From assembly GCA_949282305.1 (NCBI GenBank), contig CASDPB010000065.1, positions 1-64,000 on the forward strand: DNA of 64,000 nucleotides, read 5' to 3'. The notes under the pieces were generated by a model, which did no database searches, was not told the origin of the DNA, and saw only the letters and a list, made by a program, of their open reading frames with translations. This DNA comes from an uncultured Lentisphaeria bacterium. GTDB lineage: Bacteria; Verrucomicrobiota; Lentisphaeria; Victivallales; UBA1829. Position 1 is the stretch's first letter. Each line of letters begins with the position of its first letter. A program made the translations under genes and the position numbers. This document shows, piece after piece, positions 43,512 through 53,397 of this stretch.

Positions 43512-43723
43512 ATCATGATTCATGAAACAGGGGATGCCTGTTACCGTAATCCCGCTTTCTCATGTCACTGGCTTTGCAATTTCCCCTGCCGCGTTCCGGG
43601 CGGGAGCGCCGATGACTTCCATAGGTCGCCCCGGAAGCATTTCCCGTAACCGCCGCCGGAGATGAAATTCCCTGATTCCCCGTATGCTTTACTGAAAACG
43701 GGGATAAAAATTTTCCACCGGCA

Positions 43724-43751
43724 TTGAATCGGAAAACAAAGGCGGTATATT
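43724..43751 (+). promoter_or_regulatory. candidate promoter of the MoxR operon
   Basis: TTGAAT, 16 bases, TATATT, ending 34 bases before the chosen MoxR start. The rest of the gap 43512-43723 holds nothing I can identify apart from an 18-base palindrome at 43507-43524. Confidence 0.55.
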
Positions 43752-43784
43752 GCAGAAAACAACTGATGAAAGGGAGTGGAACTG

Positions 43785-44726
43785 ATGCCGGATAAAGTGC
43801 TTTATGACAAGGTTCAGGAAGTGAAAAAGCAGCTGAATCGCGTGATACGCGGGAAGGAAACGGTTTTACAGCTGCTGTTTGCCGCGCTTTTTGCGGAGGG
43901 GCATGTCCTTATGGAGGATGTCCCGGGAACTGGAAAAACCACACTGGCAAAGGCGCTTGCGCTTTCCGTCACGGCGGATTTCAGCAGAATTCAGTTTACG
44001 CCGGATCTTCTTCCCGCGGATATTCTGGGGTCTTCCATCTATTCACCGAAAGAAGGGACTTTCTTTTTCCGGCAGGGGCCTGTTTTTACAAATCTGCTTC
44101 TGGCGGACGAGATCAACCGTGCGTCTCCCCGCACTCAGTCTGCATTGCTTGAAGCGATGAACGAACGGCAGGTTTCCATCGAAGGCAGAGAACTGAAACT
44201 CAATCAGCCTTTTCTGGTGATTGCGACGCAGAACCCGATTGAATATTATGGAACCTATCCGCTGCCTGAAGCGCAGCTTGACCGTTTTGCGCTGCGGCTT
44301 TCGCTCGGTTATCCCGATGAGGAATCTGAACTTCAGGTGCTTCGGGATCGGCGCATGAAGGATCCGCTTGAAACGCTCCGGCCGGTTCTTGACTGTGACG
44401 AGATCCGGCGTATTCAGGAAGAGGTCAGGACAGTTGAAATCGAAGATTCCCTTGCTGGCTACATGATGCAGGTTGTCCGGGCGACGCGCGAAAATAATGA
44501 AATCCGCCTCGGAGCCAGTCCGCGTGCGCTCCTGACGCTTTCACGGTGTGCGCAGTCCATGGCGTGGCTGGACAACCGCATGTTCATAAAGCCGGATGAC
44601 GTTCTCGCCCTGATCCAGCCGCTGCTGGCGCACCGTCTTGTGATGACGCTTGAAAGCAAACATGCCGGTGTCACTCCGTCAATGGTGCTGGAAGACATTG
44701 TGAAGAAAATCAGGATCCCGGTATAA
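43785..44726 (+). CDS. MoxR-family AAA+ ATPase
   Basis: A 313-residue ATPase of the MoxR type, which usually works with von Willebrand or DUF58 proteins in assembly of secreted or membrane complexes. Walker A is EDVPGTGKTTLA at about 44-55, Walker B is LLLADEINRASPRTQSALLEAM at about 105-126, with sensor 1 in FLVIATQNPIEYYGTYPLPEAQLDRFAL. The C-terminal lid is LGASPRALLTLSRCAQ near 240-255. I start at ATG 43785 with GGGAG eight bases upstream; a GTG at 43776 is in that site. The DUF58 gene follows after four bases. Confidence 0.95.
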   Translation: MPDKVLYDKVQEVKKQLNRVIRGKETVLQLLFAALFAEGHVLMEDVPGTGKTTLAKALALSVTADFSRIQFTPDLLPADILGSSIYSPKEGTFFFRQGPVFTNLLLADEINRASPRTQSALLEAMNERQVSIEGRELKLNQPFLVIATQNPIEYYGTYPLPEAQLDRFALRLSLGYPDEESELQVLRDRRMKDPLETLRPVLDCDEIRRIQEEVRTVEIEDSLAGYMMQVVRATRENNEIRLGASPRALLTLSRCAQSMAWLDNRMFIKPDDVLALIQPLLAHRLVMTLESKHAGVTPSMVLEDIVKKIRIPV

Positions 44727-44730
44727 GCCG

Positions 44731-46092
44731 ATGCGGAAAATGGCCGACAGATGCAGACGTTTCTGGGAGGGGTTTCTCAGCGGTCCCCGCTGGTTTTCCG
44801 CGCCTTCCTGCGGAAAAAAGGGACGGTATGTATCTTCTTCCCTCATGCTGTTTGTCTGGATATATGCGCTGCTGGACCGTGTTCTGACACCGCAGGGACG
44901 CATGTTCGGCGCGGTTTATCTTGCAATAGCATTCTATTCCATGATTTTGACGCGCAGCCCCGCCGTCGTTCTGTTTTTCGTCCTGTCCGGCGTTATTTTC
45001 TTCAATCTGGTTGCGGGACTTCTTTTCTTTCCGTGCATTCGGATTGCGCGCAAAGTTCCCGCCCGCGTTTCCTGCGGCTCGGAGTTCCAGATATTCTACA
45101 CTCTGTTCAACCGTTCCTTTCTCCCGTGTTTCGACCTTGCTGCGGATACGTCGCTTTCCCTGAAGAATCTCAAGTGCACGGATCAGGCGGTCAGCCGTAT
45201 GACGCTCATGCCGAAACAGGAAGGCACTTTTTCCCGCAGGTTCAGGATTCTCCGGCGCGGTGTCTACCATCTGCCTTGCCCGCTGATTGAAACGGGATTC
45301 CCGTTTCAGCTGTTCAAATTGAGCCGGACTGCCGGACAGTCCCAGCAGATCATCTGTCATCCGGCATATACCCGGCTGCGTTCGCTGAAGCTGCCGGACG
45401 GTTCGGCGAAGAACAATGAAAGCATGAATACCGTATCCAGTGAAGGGGAGAGCATGGACTTCTACGGGTGTCGTGAATACCGGACCGGTGACGATCCCCG
45501 GAAAATTCACTGGGTGGCAAGTGCAAAGCGCGCCCAGTTTGTAGTCAAGGAGTTTCAGGAGGAAAAGCTGTCGCGTGCTGCGCTGGTTATGGATAATTCC
45601 CTGGTTGCGGGCAGGGAATCGGTTCTTTCTTTTCTGAAAAAACTTTTTCAGCTGAAACCGATTGGCGGACGGTATGACGATACATTGTTCGAGGCGGCGG
45701 TTTCCCTGACGGCGTCCATTGCCACGTCTCTTTCCGAAAGTGATTTCATCGTGGACATTTTTGCGGCAGGTTCGGAGATTCATCACTTCCGCACTGGGCG
45801 CAACTATATGACGCAGGAAGCGTTCCTGGATCTTCTTGCCTCGCTGAAACCGACAACGGGACTCCGGCGTTTCAGCAGGATTACGCCCGAAGACGTCAGC
45901 GGAATCGCTTCTTCCGGCGCGGTCTACCTGATTCTCCTGAGCATTGATTCCGAATCGGAAAAACTTTATAAATCGCTTGTCCGCACCGGGGCGCCGGTCC
46001 GGGTGTTTCTCATTTCCTCCAAAGGCGGTCCCGCATGGGTCGAGACGCTTCGCGCGGATGACATTCTGAGCGGAAAGGCGGGTGAACTGTGA
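44731..46092 (+). CDS. DUF58 membrane protein
   Basis: A 453-residue protein with two membrane helices near the N-terminus (about 33-80; FVWIYALLDRVLTP and VVLFFVLSGVIFFNLVAGLLFF). A beta-rich region follows to about 235, then the DUF58 block EYRTGDDPRKIHWVASAKRAQFVVKEFQEEKLSRAALVMD near 248-288, which precedes a degenerate vWA-like domain. It is a regular partner of MoxR ATPases. Its stop overlaps the GTG of the transglutaminase gene by four bases (GTGA), showing strict coupling. Confidence 0.9.
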   Translation: MRKMADRCRRFWEGFLSGPRWFSAPSCGKKGRYVSSSLMLFVWIYALLDRVLTPQGRMFGAVYLAIAFYSMILTRSPAVVLFFVLSGVIFFNLVAGLLFFPCIRIARKVPARVSCGSEFQIFYTLFNRSFLPCFDLAADTSLSLKNLKCTDQAVSRMTLMPKQEGTFSRRFRILRRGVYHLPCPLIETGFPFQLFKLSRTAGQSQQIICHPAYTRLRSLKLPDGSAKNNESMNTVSSEGESMDFYGCREYRTGDDPRKIHWVASAKRAQFVVKEFQEEKLSRAALVMDNSLVAGRESVLSFLKKLFQLKPIGGRYDDTLFEAAVSLTASIATSLSESDFIVDIFAAGSEIHHFRTGRNYMTQEAFLDLLASLKPTTGLRRFSRITPEDVSGIASSGAVYLILLSIDSESEKLYKSLVRTGAPVRVFLISSKGGPAWVETLRADDILSGKAGEL

Positions 46093-48287
46093 CACCGCCT
46101 CCATTTGACAGTCTGCGGAAGGGGATTGATTTCCGCACGTTCTTTCTGAATGCGTTTCTGATTCTCCCGCCGGCATTTCTGTATTCCATGAAGACGGATA
46201 TGCCGCATATTTTTCTGATTACGACGGCAATTCTGCTGATCTGCCTCTTCAAGAGAAGCTACCTGCCTTACAGCGATCGTCCGATCATCTACTGTGTCAC
46301 GGCGGCACTGGTGCTGACAGTCATTCCGGACATGGTGGTGACGGTGGATGACGCGAGATTCGGGCTTTTCGACCTGATGCTTCGCTCCAGTCTTGCTGTT
46401 CCGATGCTTCTTTATTCCGCGGCGCTGAGCTGTTTCTTTTCACCGAACCCGCACCGGACCGGACTTACGGCGGCGTTTGCGCTGGCTGCCGTTCTGATCT
46501 GCGGCGACATCTTCAATTCGGCGGATTTGACGAACAACATTCTCTCTTTTCTTGACGTTCCGCTTCGCAATTACCGGACAACCTATGCCGTGACCGTAGT
46601 CATTCAGGCGCTTGCGCTGCCGTTCTATTTTCATACGACGACGAAAAGGATTTATCCGGGACGGACGCACAGGGCGGCTTCCGCATTCCGTTTTCTGATC
46701 CGTTTTCTCTGTATTGCGCTGATTCCCCTGTTTGCGTTTTCCGTGTCGAAGTTTTACTACACTCATGTTTCGTTTTTCCGGAATCTGGAGTTTTATTTTC
46801 TGAGAGTCGGCATGCGGCCGCAGATGCGCGGCGGCGGTATGATGATTCTTTCCAATTCGGTCAATCTGAATGCCACGATGCAGGAAAATCTGCTCAGGAA
46901 CCCGGACAAGGTGTTGATTCGGGCGAAAGCGGAGGCGCCTCCCGGTTATCTCCGGGGCGGTGTGTATACGGTATACCGCAGGGGGGAATGGTTTGCCAAT
47001 GCCGTCAGAACGCCGCTCCAGTCCACCCGCCGCGCCACAATTCTCTCTGAAAACACATTTACCGTCCAGGACTTTCCCGGTGCTCCGGATACGGTTCCCG
47101 ATGATCCGCGCGAGCTTCCGCCGGAACCGATTCGCCGTGTGGAACTCTATTTCGACGGACTCATTACACGCGGTGTGATTCCCGTTCCCGGCAACACTTA
47201 CCGCCTTGATGCCGTCGCGGATGATGCGGAAATCACCGGGGAAGGCATTTTTTCGCTGAAATTGTGGAGAAATGATGGCGGATGCACATTTTTTGTCACG
47301 AGTTATGATCCCCAGGCCGCTTATCCCATGCCTGTTCCGGATGAGGCGTCGGCACAGGAGCTGACGGAAGTTCCGCGCCGGATCCGGCCGATGCTGGAAC
47401 AATATGCCCGGAAGCTCCTGTCAGGGAAAAAAATCAGGAAGGACCGCGACAAGCTGGCTGCGGTGGTCAATGGTCTTTCCCGTTACCGTTATTCCCTGGA
47501 TTTTCAGCCGCCGGTAGATAGAAGCGATCCCGTTCTGCATTTTCTCACGAAGGAACGCAAAGGGCATTGTGAACTTTTCGCCTCTTCCGCCGTTCTTCTG
47601 CTGAGAAGCATGGGACTGCCCGCACGCTACGTGACTGGTCTGATCTGCGAGGAGCGTCATCCGTATTCCCAGTATTATATTGCCCGCGCCTCCAATGCTC
47701 ATGCGTGGGGCGAAGTGTATCTTGCCGATGAAAAACGCTGGGTTCTGGTGGAGGCGACCCCGCCGTCCGATGACCTGCCCTCGGCGCGGAACATCAGAAA
47801 ACAGGGTTTTTTCTCTTCGGCGGCGGATCTGTTGAAAAAGACTTTCCAGCAGGCGTTTGCAGGTGTTCGCCGGGGATACTTCGCCAACGCTGTTCTGACA
47901 GGCATTGAGGCTGTTCTGGGATTTCTGCCGCGTCTGCTGAAACATCCTGCCGCCTGGGTTGTCCTTCTGTCCGCCGCAGTTGTGCTGCTGTATCGTTATT
48001 TCAGGCGGCTTCCCCGGAAGCGCCGCAAAAAACATCTGAATTATGAGATGCGTCTGCTTGCCGCCGCCTTTGCTTCCTTCGAGCGGAAGTATGCCGCCCG
48101 GTTTCATAAGAGACGCCGCAAGGAGCAGACACTTCAGGATTTTTATCAGGATGCCCCGGGAGAGGTCAGGGAATATGTCGCGGAATATGAATCCATGCGT
48201 TACCGGGAACAAGTTCCGGATTCCCGCCGGGTCCGCCGTTTTTCCGAACGCGGCAAACTCCTTCTGAAAAATTTCCCGAAACGTTGA
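46089..48287 (+). CDS. transglutaminase-like membrane protein (TgpA-type)
   Basis: A 732-residue protein. The first 210 residues are about six membrane helices. A periplasmic transglutaminase-like domain follows, with the catalytic Cys in RKGHCELFASSAVLLLRSMGLPARYV (about 495-520), the His in SNAHAWGEVYL (about 535-545) and the third residue in LVEATPP (about 553-559), where the usual Asp is Glu. One more helix is near 620-640, and the cytoplasmic tail is basic. The start is GTG 46089, overlapping the DUF58 stop. MoxR, DUF58 and TgpA-type proteins in this order are widespread; the substrate is not known. Confidence 0.9.
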   Translation: MTPPPFDSLRKGIDFRTFFLNAFLILPPAFLYSMKTDMPHIFLITTAILLICLFKRSYLPYSDRPIIYCVTAALVLTVIPDMVVTVDDARFGLFDLMLRSSLAVPMLLYSAALSCFFSPNPHRTGLTAAFALAAVLICGDIFNSADLTNNILSFLDVPLRNYRTTYAVTVVIQALALPFYFHTTTKRIYPGRTHRAASAFRFLIRFLCIALIPLFAFSVSKFYYTHVSFFRNLEFYFLRVGMRPQMRGGGMMILSNSVNLNATMQENLLRNPDKVLIRAKAEAPPGYLRGGVYTVYRRGEWFANAVRTPLQSTRRATILSENTFTVQDFPGAPDTVPDDPRELPPEPIRRVELYFDGLITRGVIPVPGNTYRLDAVADDAEITGEGIFSLKLWRNDGGCTFFVTSYDPQAAYPMPVPDEASAQELTEVPRRIRPMLEQYARKLLSGKKIRKDRDKLAAVVNGLSRYRYSLDFQPPVDRSDPVLHFLTKERKGHCELFASSAVLLLRSMGLPARYVTGLICEERHPYSQYYIARASNAHAWGEVYLADEKRWVLVEATPPSDDLPSARNIRKQGFFSSAADLLKKTFQQAFAGVRRGYFANAVLTGIEAVLGFLPRLLKHPAAWVVLLSAAVVLLYRYFRRLPRKRRKKHLNYEMRLLAAAFASFERKYAARFHKRRRKEQTLQDFYQDAPGEVREYVAEYESMRYREQVPDSRRVRRFSERGKLLLKNFPKR

Positions 48288-48347
48288 TTTTACGGAAAAA
48301 ACAGGTTACATTATCTGTTCACAAAATCAATGAGATGGTGACGGTTC

Positions 48348-51209
48348 ATGAGGATTTTCAGCAAAAAAATCAGATGTTTTTTCCCTGTCTACCTGCTTTT
48401 TTCCCAGGCGGTGATTCTTTTGGCGGGTCTGCTGCTTGCGCTCAACATCTGGCTGGAATATTATGGTGTTCCCGCCTGTGTCATGACCGGAATTTCCAAC
48501 CATTTGCGGATGTACGGTCTGGAGTTCCGTGCCTCTTCGTGCAGGGCGGGTGTGCTGAAGGGAATCGTATTTGAAAATATTGAACTCAGAGGGGAAAACG
48601 GGTATGAATACCCGTCTCTTCAGGCGGAAAGACTTCGGATCACAGCGGCTCCATGGCGTATTTTTGAAGGCACGTTCCTGCCGTTGAGGATGCGGATTGA
48701 GAACGGCTGTCTGGATTTGCCGCTGCTGCCTGAATTCGGAAAAGAGGGGGAAACGGATCTGCTTTCCTTCTCCTGTCTGGATGCCGATATCGGGGGAGAT
48801 CCGGGTATGATCGTCTTTCACAAAGCCCGCGGGAAGATCCGGAATTTTGAATTTTCCGTTTCCGGCACGATGGACAATCTTCTGCATCTGGCGGGAGCGC
48901 GCGGAAGTGAGCTGCTTCATGACAAACTCATGGAAAAGGAATCGGAAGAGACGCTTCCGCGGCAGCGGCTCAACTGGTACCGGCGCCTGATGGAAAATAT
49001 TCCGCTTTCCATGCGCAAATACATGATTCGATCCCTTGACAAACTCAGTGAACGCAGTTTTGAAGGAGTCCCGAAAATTCATGCGTTTCTCGCTCTTGAC
49101 GCAAAGGATTTCAACAAGACACATGCGGAAGCATCGCTTTTTTTCCCTGATTTCCAGTACGGATATCTGGAAATCGGAGCGATTCATGAAAAACTGATTC
49201 TGAAAAACGGGATACTCCAGTTCCAGGATTTGAAACTGGAACTGGGCGACGGGGAATACATTTTGTCGCAGGGGCGGTATGACAGCAGCATGAGCAGCAT
49301 CAGCGGCACATTTTCGGGGAGCTGTTCTCCGGAAAAAATGCTTCTGTTTGTGAATGAATCCGCCCGTGAGACACTGGTGGACAAGCTCAGGCTTTCCGAA
49401 GCGAAGCGGATTTCCTTCAACGGCACTCTTCACCATTTTTCCATCCTGACCGGAAGTTACGCTGGCACGGTTGAACTGCGTATTCCCGTGATGACATTCA
49501 ACGGAGTCAGGCTCAAAAACGTATCTACGACTGTTGACATCGGGGATAACGCGATTTCCGGAAAAATTGTCAGCAACGATCCGGGCGGCAATGAAATCCG
49601 TTCCACTTACACGATTGCCGGAAATACCTTTCAGGCTGTTGTGGACGGCAGGGCTTCCCCGTATGCCCTGCGTAATTTTCTATCGGACAGTGCGGCGGAA
49701 TTTATTTATGGCAATATTGAATTCAGGAAACAGCCGGAGCGTCTGCATTTTTCCGGTGAAATCACCTCGCGCAACTGGAAAAATTCCGAATTTGAGGGCA
49801 AGATCAGATTGACGCTTCCCGCGATTGCCTGTCATGGTCTGGAGATCAATCAGACTGTGGCGGAGATGACGTTCACTCCGCATACGCTCGCAATCAACAA
49901 CATCGAGGCAAAAATTGATGACAGCCTCAGCCTTTCCGGCAATATGAAGTGTCTGCTGAAAGATCAGCTTATCACGGCATCCGTCATCTGCCGCGGTTCA
50001 CCCGGAAAAACGATCAAAATGCTTGATCCCCAGCATAAATCCTTTATTGAGAGTCTGACTGCGGATATTCAGTGGCCGGCGAAGGGCAATTTGATGGAGA
50101 CCAATGCCGACATCAGCATCAGCTACGGCAGGAATCCCGCATATTTCATTACGGGTTCGCTGGTCATGACGGATTTTGAATACCGCGGCATTCATTTCAA
50201 TTACGGCGCCACCCGCTTCCTGATTGATTCCAACAAGCTGCTGGTTCTTCCGGGGGCAATTCTTCAGACCAGGGACGGACAGTCACTGCTGACGGTTTCC
50301 TATAAGGGAACGGCGGCTTCCGGCGAGGAGAAGCTCACACATAAGTTCATTTCACCGAAGGGAATTCTGAACTTCTCAATCGACAGCACCATGTCCGGCA
50401 ATGACATCATGCGTTGTCTCTATCCGGCATGGCAAAGTGAATTCATTGATTTTCCGCAGAGAATGAGAGTCACGGCATCCGGTCTGATTGACTACAGAAA
50501 TGAGGAAAATACCCGTTTTTCCGCGGAGATCAACAATGGAACCTGTTTCTGGAACGGTATCCGGATCACGGATGTGGACACGGGCGTCAGATATGAGAAA
50601 AACAAGCTCTACATCAAAAATGCCGCTGCGGCGGTATGCAACGGAAGAATCGGCATGGACTATGAGTTCGACTTCAATACGAAGAGCGGGCAGGTCGACG
50701 CCAAATTGAAAGGCGCCCTCCTCACGTCCGTTCTCCGGGAATTCCATATTGACATGCTGAATGCGTCACAGGCGAATGCTCTGGTTTCCGCGGCAATGAA
50801 TGCCAGACTGCATTACAATGAAAAGAACCTTCTGCAAATGGACGGTTCCGGCGATTTGCAGGTAAAGGGAACGGATCTCTGGTCCGTTCCCGTTCTCGGG
50901 GAACTGCTGAAAATTCTCGGCAAGGCGTGGAATACAGACAACCTGGGCAGCATTACGGAAGTCAACGGCGAATTCAAGCTGCATGGGGATGAGCTGACTA
51001 CGACAAGCCTGAAATCGGACGGAAGTGTAGTTGCGCTCAATGCGAACGGCGTCTATCACTGGAATACGAATGAATTTGATTTCCGCGTCCGTGCGGAACT
51101 TCTGAAAGGCACTCTGCCGTTTGAAACGCTTTCCACTGTCCTGACTCCGATCTCGTGGATTCTGGAGCGTCGCATTCAGGGGAAACTGGACTCTTACAAG
51201 TGGCAGTGA
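48348..51209 (+). CDS. AsmA/TamB-like large envelope protein
   Basis: A 953-residue protein with one N-terminal membrane helix (about 12-35, CFFPVYLLFSQAVILLAGLLLA) and then almost pure beta repeat structure. The middle and C-terminal parts have the VKGTDLWSVPVLGELLKIL and LTTTSLKSDGSVVALNANGVY type sequences of AsmA/DUF3971 proteins, which form bridging grooves for phospholipid transport or control outer-membrane assembly. It starts 60 bases after the transglutaminase gene, possibly in the same transcript. No BamB or BamA gene is near it. Confidence 0.8.
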   Translation: MRIFSKKIRCFFPVYLLFSQAVILLAGLLLALNIWLEYYGVPACVMTGISNHLRMYGLEFRASSCRAGVLKGIVFENIELRGENGYEYPSLQAERLRITAAPWRIFEGTFLPLRMRIENGCLDLPLLPEFGKEGETDLLSFSCLDADIGGDPGMIVFHKARGKIRNFEFSVSGTMDNLLHLAGARGSELLHDKLMEKESEETLPRQRLNWYRRLMENIPLSMRKYMIRSLDKLSERSFEGVPKIHAFLALDAKDFNKTHAEASLFFPDFQYGYLEIGAIHEKLILKNGILQFQDLKLELGDGEYILSQGRYDSSMSSISGTFSGSCSPEKMLLFVNESARETLVDKLRLSEAKRISFNGTLHHFSILTGSYAGTVELRIPVMTFNGVRLKNVSTTVDIGDNAISGKIVSNDPGGNEIRSTYTIAGNTFQAVVDGRASPYALRNFLSDSAAEFIYGNIEFRKQPERLHFSGEITSRNWKNSEFEGKIRLTLPAIACHGLEINQTVAEMTFTPHTLAINNIEAKIDDSLSLSGNMKCLLKDQLITASVICRGSPGKTIKMLDPQHKSFIESLTADIQWPAKGNLMETNADISISYGRNPAYFITGSLVMTDFEYRGIHFNYGATRFLIDSNKLLVLPGAILQTRDGQSLLTVSYKGTAASGEEKLTHKFISPKGILNFSIDSTMSGNDIMRCLYPAWQSEFIDFPQRMRVTASGLIDYRNEENTRFSAEINNGTCFWNGIRITDVDTGVRYEKNKLYIKNAAAAVCNGRIGMDYEFDFNTKSGQVDAKLKGALLTSVLREFHIDMLNASQANALVSAAMNARLHYNEKNLLQMDGSGDLQVKGTDLWSVPVLGELLKILGKAWNTDNLGSITEVNGEFKLHGDELTTTSLKSDGSVVALNANGVYHWNTNEFDFRVRAELLKGTLPFETLSTVLTPISWILERRIQGKLDSYKWQ

Positions 51210-51245
51210 TGAGCTGTGCGCGTCTGCCGGAACGGAGTTCTTTTT

Positions 51246-51273
51246 TTGACATGCCGAATGCGGCTTTTATCCA
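51246..51273 (+). promoter_or_regulatory. candidate promoter of the isomerase-oxidoreductase pair
   Basis: TTGACA, 16 bases, TATCCA. A small GCCG/CGGC hairpin with four T after it (51253-51268) lies in the spacer and could terminate the AsmA transcript. Confidence 0.35.
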
Positions 51274-51359
51274 TTCAAAAATAAGATTTCCGTGTAAAAT
51301 TACCGTATGCAGGCAAATTGATTTCTTCATCAGAACTGAAATTAACAAGGAGTGTCAGT

Positions 51360-52205
51360 ATGAAGATCGGAGCTCTTGCGAGTTCGTTGAGACTGCCCTT
51401 GCTGGAAACGTTCGATGCGTACCGGCGAATGGGGCTTGAAGGTGTCCAGATCGGCGTGGATATGGAATTTCTTGCGTATCCCGACGGGAAAATCGAGGAG
51501 ATCAAGGCACGCTGTAAAGAGAACGGACTGACGATTTCCGCAATCTGCGGCGACATCGGCGGACATGCGTTCCAGACACGGGGAGAGAACATGAAGCGCG
51601 CGGAGTTCCTGTGCCGCGTTGTGGATCTTGCGGAACGTCTTGAGACACACGTTATTACAACTCATATCGGCGTTATTCCGGAAGACGGAAACGACCCGGT
51701 CTATCCGCTGATGCTTGAGTCCATCCGCCATGCCGCAAACTACGCCGCGCCCAGGAATGTCACATTCGCGATCGAAACCGGACCGGAAAAACCGGAAACA
51801 CTGAAAGCATTCATCGAGGAGGTCGATTCCAGAGGACTCGGCGTCAATCTCGACCCCGCAAACCTCCGCATGGTTTCCTGCGTTGATCCTGTGCATGCGG
51901 TTGAAGTGCTCGGCAAATATATCGTGCATACTCATGCCAAGGACGGCGTCAATCTGTTCCCGGGTTCCGCCGCGGCGGCATACGGCATGGTCAATCCCGA
52001 TGGGACGAAGCGCGATCTCGGAGTCGAACCCGCGAGATATAAAGAGGTGCCTCTCGGACAGGGGCAGGTTCCCTGGGACGGCTATCTCGCCGCACTGAAA
52101 AAGGCAGGTTATGACGGATTCCTGACCATTGAGCGCGAATGTGGCGATGATCCGGCGGGCGACATCCGGCTTGCACAGAAATTTCTGCTTGAAAAACTTA
52201 ATTGA
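51360..52205 (+). CDS. sugar phosphate isomerase/epimerase-like TIM-barrel protein
   Basis: A 281-residue protein of the xylose isomerase-like (AP endonuclease 2) TIM-barrel fold. Metal-binding segments are visible in THIGVIPEDG, FAIETGPEKPETL, GVNLDPANLRMV and VHTHAKDG, with the closing ERECG near the C-terminus. Such proteins are inositol or keto-sugar isomerases and epimerases. The start at ATG 51360 follows AAGGAG. It is 11 bases from an oxidoreductase gene with which it probably converts a sugar or inositol derivative. The substrate is unknown. Confidence 0.88.
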   Translation: MKIGALASSLRLPLLETFDAYRRMGLEGVQIGVDMEFLAYPDGKIEEIKARCKENGLTISAICGDIGGHAFQTRGENMKRAEFLCRVVDLAERLETHVITTHIGVIPEDGNDPVYPLMLESIRHAANYAAPRNVTFAIETGPEKPETLKAFIEEVDSRGLGVNLDPANLRMVSCVDPVHAVEVLGKYIVHTHAKDGVNLFPGSAAAAYGMVNPDGTKRDLGVEPARYKEVPLGQGQVPWDGYLAALKKAGYDGFLTIERECGDDPAGDIRLAQKFLLEKLN

Positions 52206-52216
52206 GGAACGGAATC

Positions 52217-53215
52217 ATGGCAAAAAAGCTGAAAGCGGCTCTGATCGGATTCGGCGGCATGGGACATTTCCACGCAACGCAGTACAAAAAGCAGAAGAAT
52301 TGCGAACTGGTTGCAATCTGCGATATTGACAAGAGGAAATTTGAAAAACTTTCCGCCGACATCAATCTGGGAAACAGCGGAGACGCCGATCTCTCCAATG
52401 TGCATCAGTATCTTTCCTACGGGGAACTGGTCAGGAATGAGACCTTTGATTATCTTGATATTTGTCTGCCCTGCCATCTTCATGCGGAATATGCGGTCCG
52501 CGCAATGAAGGACGGTTATCATGTGCTGTGCGAAAAGCCGATGGCACGTGACGTCAGGCTTGCGGATAAGATGATCGAAGTATCGGAAAAAACAAAAAAA
52601 TTCCTGATGATCGCCCAGTGTCTCCGCTTTGAAAAGACATTCAATACGGTCAAGCAGGCGTATGACTCCGGAAAATACGGCAGGCTCCTGCGTCTTTCCA
52701 TGACCCGTTGCGGCGGCGCTCCTTCGCAGGGGTGGTACCGTGACGTCAGGTGCAGCGGCGGCGCGCTTCTTGACCTTCACCTGCATGACACAGATTTTAT
52801 CAACTACATGATCGGAGTTCCCGACGCCGTTCTCACCAGCGGCGTGACACGTGTCAGCGGAGGTTTTGACGATCTCATGACGACCTATTATTTTGAAAAC
52901 GGTCCGATTGTCAATTCCGAGGGAAGCTGGTGCCGTTCCAAATGGGGATGTACGACGGTTGCCGTCTTTGAGAAAGCCACCATGGAGATTGCCGCTCCGA
53001 AGGTGATTGTCCACATGGAAGATAAGAAGGACAGGGAAATCGACTGTTCCGGAACCAACGGATATTTCAATGAAATTGCCTATTTCTGCGATTGCATTCT
53101 GAAGAACAGGCGTCCCGCGACTGCGTCCATTGAAAGTACGCGCGACTCCATCCGCATCGTGCTTGCGGAAGAAAAGTCCGCGCGGACCAACCGCAAGGTG
53201 TTCCTGAAGAAATAA
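52217..53215 (+). CDS. Gfo/Idh/MocA-family NAD(P)-dependent oxidoreductase
   Basis: A 332-residue dehydrogenase. The Rossmann nucleotide site is AALIGFGGMGHFHATQY at about 6-22, and the catalytic Lys lies in the ECEKPM-type motif LCEKPMARDV near 110-119. The C-terminal beta sheet carries the conserved Asp-His pair in LLDLHLHDTDFINYMIG. The start at ATG 52217 has GAGGAACG upstream; an ATG 15 bases earlier overlaps this site. Coupled with the TIM-barrel isomerase upstream, it is expected to oxidise a sugar or inositol; the exact compound is unknown. Confidence 0.9.
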   Translation: MAKKLKAALIGFGGMGHFHATQYKKQKNCELVAICDIDKRKFEKLSADINLGNSGDADLSNVHQYLSYGELVRNETFDYLDICLPCHLHAEYAVRAMKDGYHVLCEKPMARDVRLADKMIEVSEKTKKFLMIAQCLRFEKTFNTVKQAYDSGKYGRLLRLSMTRCGGAPSQGWYRDVRCSGGALLDLHLHDTDFINYMIGVPDAVLTSGVTRVSGGFDDLMTTYYFENGPIVNSEGSWCRSKWGCTTVAVFEKATMEIAAPKVIVHMEDKKDREIDCSGTNGYFNEIAYFCDCILKNRRPATASIESTRDSIRIVLAEEKSARTNRKVFLKK

Positions 53216-53235
53216 GAAAGTCATCCATGCGGGAA

Positions 53236-53276
53236 ATGCGGGGACGTTTCCCCGCATGGACTGATTTTATTTTTTG
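53236..53276 (+). terminator. terminator after the oxidoreductase
   Basis: Stem ATGCGGGGA/TCCCCGCAT, loop CGTT, then a T-rich tail. An alternative pairing with the upstream CCATGCGGGAAA (53225-53236) can form. Confidence 0.75.
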
Positions 53277-53339
53277 TGGCGGAGCTGTCCTGCCGATGAG
53301 ATTTTACCGGATTTCAGGGGGACAAAGGACGGCGGGGAC

Positions 53340-53368
53340 TTGAAACTGCCGACCGGAAAGAATAGATT
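53340..53368 (+). promoter_or_regulatory. candidate promoter of the S41 protease gene
   Basis: TTGAAA, 17 bases, TAGATT, about 30 bases before the start codon. Confidence 0.35.
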
Positions 53369-53397
53369 ATCCCACTATTATATGACAAGGTGAAATC

